A stretch of DNA of 64,000 bases from Flavobacteriales bacterium (GTDB lineage: Bacteria > Bacteroidota > Bacteroidia > Flavobacteriales_F > PHOS-HE28), in the NCBI GenBank assembly GCA_016699575.1, contig CP064979.1, positions 3,038,001 to 3,102,000 of the forward strand, given 5' to 3'. This document shows, piece by piece, positions 59,326 to 64,000 of this stretch. A model generated the notes under the pieces. The model saw only the letters and a list, made by a program, of their open reading frames with translations. It made no database searches and was not told the DNA's origin. The position numbers and the translations under genes were made by a program. The first letter of the stretch is position 1, and each line of letters begins with the position of its first letter.

Positions 59326-59356
59326 AAAAACGAAGGGGAGCCGTTGCGGGCTCCCC
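59326..59356 (-). terminator. Rho-independent terminator of the S46 peptidase gene
   Basis: On the minus strand an 8-bp stem GGGGAGCC/GGCTCCCC (59356-59335) with a 6-nt loop is followed by TTCGTTTTT. It lies 22 bp after the stop of the peptidase gene. Confidence 0.85.
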
Positions 59357-59378
59357 TCCTTGGAAAGTCGTAGGCCGA

Positions 59379-61580
59379 TCAGTTCTTCACGGCCGTGCCC
59401 ATAGGGCTGCCGGCCTCCACCTTGGCGCTTGGTGTTGGCGCAATGGTCATCTCGTTCACCAAGTGCGTCGCACCAGCGAACACATCGATGGTCCAGAGCA
59501 CGTAACGGATATCGACGCTGATCGTGCGTTGCAGTTCGGGCTCGAAGGCGATGTCGCCGCTCATGGCCTCCCAGTTGCCGTCGAAGGCGATGCCGATCAG
59601 CTCACCATTGCCGTTGATGACGGGGCTACCGCTGTTGCCGCCCGTGATGTCGTTCTTGCTGATGAAGCAGGTGATGAGTTCGCCCTTCGCATCGGCGTAG
59701 CGGCCGTAGTCCCGCTTCACCAGCAGTTCGTGCTGCTTCTTGGGCACCACGAACTCGTCGTTGGTGTTGTCCTCCTTCTCCAGGATGCCATCGGCGGTGG
59801 TCTCCATGTCGTAGTGCATGGCATCGCCGGGCTTGTAGTCGCCCACCTGGCCGTAGCTGCAACGGATGGTGCTGTTGGCATTGGGGTACCACATGCGGTT
59901 CGGCTCGCGCTCGCGCATGGCGGCCAGCATCAGGCGGTAGCCCTTGTCGATGTCGGGTTGTGCAGCCTGCATTGCTGGGTTCAGCTTGCCGCGGTAGAAG
60001 TCGAGGTCGCTGTGCATCGTCTGCATCACCATGTCCTTCTGCAACACCTTTAGCGAGGGCTTGGCCAGGAAGGCGTCCAGGCGGGCGCGGTCGGTCATCA
60101 CGCTCGTCTTGAACATGGTGGCCGCCCACAGGTCGTAGTTGCCCTTGTACTTCTTTTCGATGGTCTCCATCACGTCCGGCTGCAGGCTCTTGTCCACGTC
60201 GTTGCGGAGCATGCGGTACATGGCCGCGGTGATCTTCTGGTCGGTGCTGGCGTTGTAGTCCTTGAAGAAGGGCTCAGCGGCTTCCTTGATGGCGGTCACC
60301 TGCGCGGCCACCGCTGCGGCATCAACGGGTTTTGCTTTCAACGCTTCTTCCAGGCCCATGAAGTTGAAGGCGAACTCAACGGCTTCGCTGCCGAACGCTG
60401 CTTCGTTCATGTAGGTGGCGGCCTTGTCGTACTTCTTGCGCTCGGCGTAGCCTTTCTCAAGCAGGCTCAGGAAGTCGCCGTATTTGGCCATGCGGCCTTG
60501 GTCGGCCTGTATCCAGGCCATCAGGTCAGCCTCTTGCTGCTTCTTCTTGTCGTGAACGTGCAGGCGCTTCAGTCCGCGTTGCTGCCCGATGAAGTACTTC
60601 CAGTAGTTGGCGATGCTCGCGTACTTGCTGGCGTATTTGATGCGCACGGCGGCGTCGGCGTTCATGTCCTGCTTCATGATGTCGAGCAGTTCGGTGCGCA
60701 CCTTCACCACACTGGGTTGCTTCTCGCTCAGTTCATTGTCCACACCGTGACTGCTCAAGAAGCGGTTGGTTCGGCCGGGGCAGCCCATCACCATGGCGAA
60801 GTCGCCTTGCTTCACGCCACTGAGGCTGATGGGGAAGTGCCACTTGGGCTTGTAGGGCACGTTGTCGGCGCTGTACTTGGCGGGTTCGCCGTCCTTGCCC
60901 ATGTAAACGCGGAACATGCTGAAGTCGCCGGTGTGGCGGGGCCACATCCAGTTGTCAGTATCGCCGCCGAACTTGCCGATGGCGCTGGGCGGTGCACCCA
61001 CCAGGCGCACGTCGTGGTAGTCCTTGTAAACGAACACGTAGAACTCGTTGCCGTCGTACATGCTCTTGAAGTCGGCGCTGATGTTCGGTGCGTTCTCGCG
61101 CTCCTTTTCCAGATCGGCGCCGAGCTTTTTGATGGCGGCCTTGCGTTCCACCTCGGTCATGTTGTCGTTCACGGCGCCCAGCACCTTGTCCGTCACATTG
61201 TCGATGCGCTGCAGGAAGCTCACATAGAACTCCACGGGCAGTTCCTGCTCGCGTGTCATGGCCCAGAAGCCGTCGGTGAGGTAGTCGTGCTCCACGCTGC
61301 TGTGGCCCTGGATGGCATCGAAGCCGCAGTGGTGGTTGGTGAGCATGAGGCCTTCAGCGCTCACCATCTCGCCGCTGCAGAAACCGCCGCCGAGGCGCAC
61401 CACGGCGTCCTTCATGCTGCTGTTGTTGATGTCGTAGATCTGGTCGGCGCTCAGCTTGCAGCCCATGCGCTGCATGTCGGCTTCGTTGATCTGCTTCAGC
61501 GTGTTGAGCATCCACATGCCTTCCTGGGCATGCAGCGTGGCGGCCAGGAGCAGCGCCACCATAGTCAGGAGTTTCTTCAT
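59379..61580 (-). CDS. S46-family dipeptidyl-peptidase (DPP7-like)
   Basis: A 733-residue exopeptidase. Signal peptide MKKLLTMVALLLAATLHAQ, then the typical EGMWMLNTL start. The catalytic triad is visible as His in MLTNHHCGFDA, Asp in GGDTDNWMWPRH and Ser in GGNSGSPVINGNG. Eighteen residues after this Ser is Gly (IAFDGNWEAMSGD); in characterised enzymes Gly here gives DPP7 (hydrophobic P1), whereas Arg gives DPP11 (acidic P1). It releases dipeptides from the N-termini of peptides in the periplasm. TACATTAG lies 67 nt upstream of the ATG. The ATG at 61580 was chosen over an upstream frame for its signal peptide. Confidence 0.94.
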   Translation of the reverse strand: MKKLLTMVALLLAATLHAQEGMWMLNTLKQINEADMQRMGCKLSADQIYDINNSSMKDAVVRLGGGFCSGEMVSAEGLMLTNHHCGFDAIQGHSSVEHDYLTDGFWAMTREQELPVEFYVSFLQRIDNVTDKVLGAVNDNMTEVERKAAIKKLGADLEKERENAPNISADFKSMYDGNEFYVFVYKDYHDVRLVGAPPSAIGKFGGDTDNWMWPRHTGDFSMFRVYMGKDGEPAKYSADNVPYKPKWHFPISLSGVKQGDFAMVMGCPGRTNRFLSSHGVDNELSEKQPSVVKVRTELLDIMKQDMNADAAVRIKYASKYASIANYWKYFIGQQRGLKRLHVHDKKKQQEADLMAWIQADQGRMAKYGDFLSLLEKGYAERKKYDKAATYMNEAAFGSEAVEFAFNFMGLEEALKAKPVDAAAVAAQVTAIKEAAEPFFKDYNASTDQKITAAMYRMLRNDVDKSLQPDVMETIEKKYKGNYDLWAATMFKTSVMTDRARLDAFLAKPSLKVLQKDMVMQTMHSDLDFYRGKLNPAMQAAQPDIDKGYRLMLAAMREREPNRMWYPNANSTIRCSYGQVGDYKPGDAMHYDMETTADGILEKEDNTNDEFVVPKKQHELLVKRDYGRYADAKGELITCFISKNDITGGNSGSPVINGNGELIGIAFDGNWEAMSGDIAFEPELQRTISVDIRYVLWTIDVFAGATHLVNEMTIAPTPSAKVEAGSPMGTAVKN

Positions 61581-61647
61581 CGTTAAGTCGAGGTTCGTGT
61601 TCTGGTTTTGCCGTGGCAACGTGCCGTAGGCGTGCATCAAGGGGCGG

Positions 61648-61655
61648 CTAATGTA
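61648..61655 (-). promoter_or_regulatory. Possible -7 promoter element (TACATTAG) of the S46 peptidase
   Basis: The minus strand reads TACATTAG at 61655-61648, inside a small palindrome GCGGCTA-ATG-TAGCCGC, 67 nt before the ATG. It is identical to the element before the barrel gene at 31265. Confidence 0.35.
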
Positions 61656-61740
61656 GCCGCCGTGAAGCGTGCGACTGTCGTGGAACTGGGATGAGCGGTT
61701 GGGGCTGTGCCAAGGGAGCGTGGCCATGGAGTTTAGGAGT

Positions 61741-61800
61741 GCATTCCGCGTCACAGACGCGTTTCCCGGACGACCGCGTTGCAAACGCGGTCGGGCACAC
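61741..61800. repeat. Palindromic intergenic repeat with two hairpins
   Basis: CGCGTC-ACA-GACGCG (61747-61761) is followed by GACCGCGTT-GCA-AACGCGGTC (61772-61792, perfect 9-bp arms) and GGGCACACG. It lies between the S46 peptidase start region and the downstream end of the lipoprotein gene. The layout resembles intergenic palindromes common in Bacteroidota. Confidence 0.65.
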
Positions 61801-61802
61801 GT

Positions 61803-62306
61803 TCAATCCTGCGCCTTTAAGGGCTTCCATGCCACGGGCTGCAGCAGACCTTCGGCGTAGGCCGCAAAGTCCTTGAACTGCTGGGGCACTTGATGACGCG
61901 CCTTCACTTGTTTGCTCCTGCCACCGGCCGCAACCACAATAGTTGTTGAGGGCAGGTCCGTCACCTGGCTGTCATACACGTCTTGCAGGTCGAAGAAGCC
62001 GATGGCTTCGGCCTTGGCCAGCAGGAGTGCCAGCGTGTCCATGCCGACATGTGCCATGTACTCCCCCGTCTTCTCCACATGGCTCTTGCCGTTGTAGGTG
62101 GCATAGCCGCTGCGGTACACGTTCACCGTGTAAGCCGGGCACTTGCCGAAGCAGGGCGTTTTCGTGAGGGTGAAGAAAAGCGAATCGCCCGGCGATGAAC
62201 CTCCGTAGATGGCGGAACTGGTCGCGGCTTTCTTGCCGTTGCACGCAACGAAGAACGCGGCAAGCACCACCGGGAGAAGAAGAAGAGTGGATGGCGTGTA
62301 CTTCAT
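61803..62306 (-). CDS. DUF6438-like lipoprotein
   Basis: A 167-residue protein with a lipoprotein signal (LLLLPVVLAAFFVACNG, Cys about 23). The mature part begins with SLFFTLTKTPCFGKCPAYTV, where CxxxC followed by VNVYRSGYATYNG matches the DUF6438 domain. The role is unknown; these are periplasm-facing lipoproteins. It lies 31 bp downstream of yidC on the same strand and may be co-transcribed. The ATG at 62306 was chosen for its lipobox spacing; one seven codons upstream is possible. Confidence 0.78.
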   Translation of the reverse strand: MKYTPSTLLLLPVVLAAFFVACNGKKAATSSAIYGGSSPGDSLFFTLTKTPCFGKCPAYTVNVYRSGYATYNGKSHVEKTGEYMAHVGMDTLALLLAKAEAIGFFDLQDVYDSQVTDLPSTTIVVAAGGRSKQVKARHQVPQQFKDFAAYAEGLLQPVAWKPLKAQD

Positions 62307-62337
62307 ACGGAACGCATTCCCGAACACCGTGCCGATC

Positions 62338-64000
62338 TCACTTCCGACGCGCGGCCTGCTGCTGTTTCTGCATGTCCTCCAGGCGCTGTTGCCAGCGGCT
62401 CTTCTTCTTCGGCTTCTTCATGTTCTCCAGCAGCTCGGCGCGCAGCTTCTTCTCGTCGATGAACCAGCGGCTGAACACCGTCATCTGCAGGATGGATATG
62501 ATGTTGGCGAGCAGGTAGTAGAGGCTCAGTCCCGCTGGCAGGCTGTTCATGAAGAAGAGCATCATGATGGGGAATAGCCAGATCATCAGCTTCATGCTGG
62601 GCATGCCCTGCTGCTGAGGCATCTGCTTGCTGTTGAGCAGGCTGAAGCCGATGGTGCTGATGGCCATCAGGATGGTGAACAGGCTCACGTGGTTGCCGTA
62701 GTTCAGCGGCACAGTGAAGGAGAGGTTCGCGATGCTGTCGTAGGTGCTCAGGTCGTCGGCCCAGAGAAAGGGCTGCTGGCGCAGTTCGATGCTGCTGGGG
62801 AAGAACATGAACATCGCGTAGAGCACCGGCATCTGGATGAGCATGGGCACGCAACCGCTGGCCGGGTTCACACCGGCCTTGCGGTACAGTTCCATGGTGG
62901 CCTGCTGTTTTTTCAGTGGGTCGCTTTCCTTGTGCTTCTCGTTGATGGCTTCGATCTCCGGCTTCAGCGCACGCATGCGCGCGCCGCTCTTCTGGTTCTT
63001 GTACGTGAGCGGCATCAGGATCACCTTGATGGCGATGGTGAGCAGCAGGATGATGATGCCGTAGTTGAGGTTGAACTTGCTGAAGAAGTTGAAGATGGGG
63101 ATGACGATCCAGCGGTTCATGTAACCGAAGATGCCCCAGCCGAGGTCGATGATGCGGTCGAAGTCGGGGATCTCCGTGCGGCGCAGCGTGCCGTAATGGT
63201 TGGGGCCGAAGTAGAAGCGCAGGGGGATGTCCACCATATCATCCGCTTTCTTGTCGAAGGCCAGCCCCGCGCTGAAGGCTTTCACGTGGGCAGTGTCGTT
63301 GGGCAGCATCCGCACGCCGATGTTGCACCCGCTGCTGGCGAACCCTTCGTTGCTGACCACCGCCGCCGTGAAGAAGTGCTGCTTGAAGGCGATCCAATTG
63401 GTCTTGCCCTCGAGCTTCTTGGTTTCATCGCCGTTCTCGGGCAGGTACTCGCGATCGGCGTTGACGTATTTGTAGAAGACGGAGCTTTTCGCTTCCTCGT
63501 GCGGCTTGTGCTTCTCATGGCGCAGGCTCACCACGTCCCACTTCAGTCGCACTGTGGCCGGGTCCACTTCGGCTTTGAGGTTCTCGAAGCGCACGTTGCT
63601 CTTCATGAACCAGCCAGCACTGTCGAGGCTGTACTCCATCACCAAACGCTTGCCGGGCACGGCCGTGTTGGCGGTGAAGGTCACGGAGCGCGGGTCCTTC
63701 TGCTCGGCGGTGAAGAACAGGTCGGCTGTGCTGGTGCGACGGCTCCCGCTGTGCGAGAAGTCGTAGGAGAAGCGGCCGCTGTCAGGGTCCTGCAGCAGCA
63801 GGGGTTGGTCGTGCTGGGCCTTGTACGGCTTCAGGCGGATCCACAACGGACGCGCGCCCAGTGTGCTGAACCGCACTTCCAGGTCGTCGTTCTCGATGGT
63901 AATGGTCTTTGCTTCGCCTTGGGCAGCGGTGTGGAAGAGGCCGAGCTCATCCGCTCGTTTGGCGGCCACCTGGGCCGTGTGCAGGCTGTCGATGTTGAGC
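62338..64000 (-). CDS. yidC: Membrane protein insertase YidC, 5' end beyond window
   Basis: At least 553 residues are visible; the frame is open through position 64000, so the first membrane segment lies outside. The periplasmic domain begins about TITIENDDLEVRFSTLGARP. The conserved insertase core follows: WGIFGYMNRWIVIPIFNFFSKF, NYGIIILLLTIAIKVILMPLTYKNQKS, NPASGCVPMLIQMPVLYAMFMFF, and the last segments near LMIWLFPIMMLFFMNSLPAGLSLYYLLANI, with a basic tail. The long hairpin Arg of YidC appears in the KSGARMRALKPEIEAI stretch. It inserts inner-membrane proteins with or without SecYEG. Confidence 0.95.
   Translation of the reverse strand, partial: LNIDSLHTAQVAAKRADELGLFHTAAQGEAKTITIENDDLEVRFSTLGARPLWIRLKPYKAQHDQPLLLQDPDSGRFSYDFSHSGSRRTSTADLFFTAEQKDPRSVTFTANTAVPGKRLVMEYSLDSAGWFMKSNVRFENLKAEVDPATVRLKWDVVSLRHEKHKPHEEAKSSVFYKYVNADREYLPENGDETKKLEGKTNWIAFKQHFFTAAVVSNEGFASSGCNIGVRMLPNDTAHVKAFSAGLAFDKKADDMVDIPLRFYFGPNHYGTLRRTEIPDFDRIIDLGWGIFGYMNRWIVIPIFNFFSKFNLNYGIIILLLTIAIKVILMPLTYKNQKSGARMRALKPEIEAINEKHKESDPLKKQQATMELYRKAGVNPASGCVPMLIQMPVLYAMFMFFPSSIELRQQPFLWADDLSTYDSIANLSFTVPLNYGNHVSLFTILMAISTIGFSLLNSKQMPQQQGMPSMKLMIWLFPIMMLFFMNSLPAGLSLYYLLANIISILQMTVFSRWFIDEKKLRAELLENMKKPKKKSRWQQRLEDMQKQQQAARRK

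Noticed and set aside
1..64000. tRNA, rRNA, riboswitches, insertion sequences and prophage genes
   Set aside because: No cloverleaf, rRNA core motif, transposase or phage structural gene was recognised on either strand; a covariance-model search would be needed to exclude small RNAs.

Overview
The window looks like chromosomal DNA from a high-GC member of the Bacteroidota, most likely a Flavobacteriales-type lineage. The evidence is C-terminal type IX secretion (T9SS) sorting domains, an exosortase of the flavobacterial XrtF type, many PorT-like outer-membrane barrels, an S46 dipeptidyl-peptidase, a long-type YidC, and recurrent TAnnTTTG-like -7 promoter elements in place of a sigma70 TATAAT box. 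I saw no tRNA, rRNA, CRISPR array, intact insertion sequence or prophage.

Layout. 1-14.8 kb is mostly minus strand: a TonB-like protein, an RsmF-type rRNA methyltransferase, purA, a STAS protein, a Fur regulator, a RelA/SpoT enzyme, fumarylacetoacetase, two barrel/unknown secreted proteins, glyA and a compact XrtF exosortase locus. A plus-strand island at 8.0-10.0 kb carries an HTTM-like membrane pair and a DUF218 protein. 15.0-21.6 kb is a plus-strand polysaccharide export and modification cluster: Wzc-like co-polymerase/kinase, ABC permease, ABC ATPase with a C-terminal sugar-binding-type domain, sulfotransferase and DegT-type aminotransferase. The rpsF-rpsR-rplI operon follows. 22.9-43.2 kb is ordinary metabolism and envelope genes: bestrophin, dipeptide epimerase plus ThrE-like exporter, aconitase, barrels, an OmpA protein, a UMF1-type MFS transporter, L-2-hydroxyglutarate oxidase, DinB, purB, an EI24-like protein, a vanadium-haloperoxidase-like PAP2 protein and a hybrid histidine kinase.

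43.2-56.2 kb is the most unusual part: a minus-strand run of T9SS cargo genes made from two gene types, a ~508-residue propeller-like protein (four copies) and a large beta-helix protein (one frameshifted long copy, one 5'-truncated copy and one C-terminal remnant). The four ~508-residue paralogues are mosaics of a few interchangeable N-terminal and middle segments joined to a nearly constant C-terminal part. Each broken beta-helix copy is joined at its 5' end to the same ~85-bp structured repeat, whose hairpins differ by compensatory base changes.

56.2-57.25 kb is a gene-poor 1-kb stretch with paired hairpins and a 42-bp tandem repeat. The rest holds an outer-membrane protein, an orphan LytTR regulator, two further palindromic intergenic repeats, the S46 peptidase, a DUF6438-like lipoprotein and the 3' part of yidC, cut by the window end. 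Two genes (29.8-30.5 kb and 51.5-56.2 kb) carry apparent frameshifts, which may be real or assembly errors.
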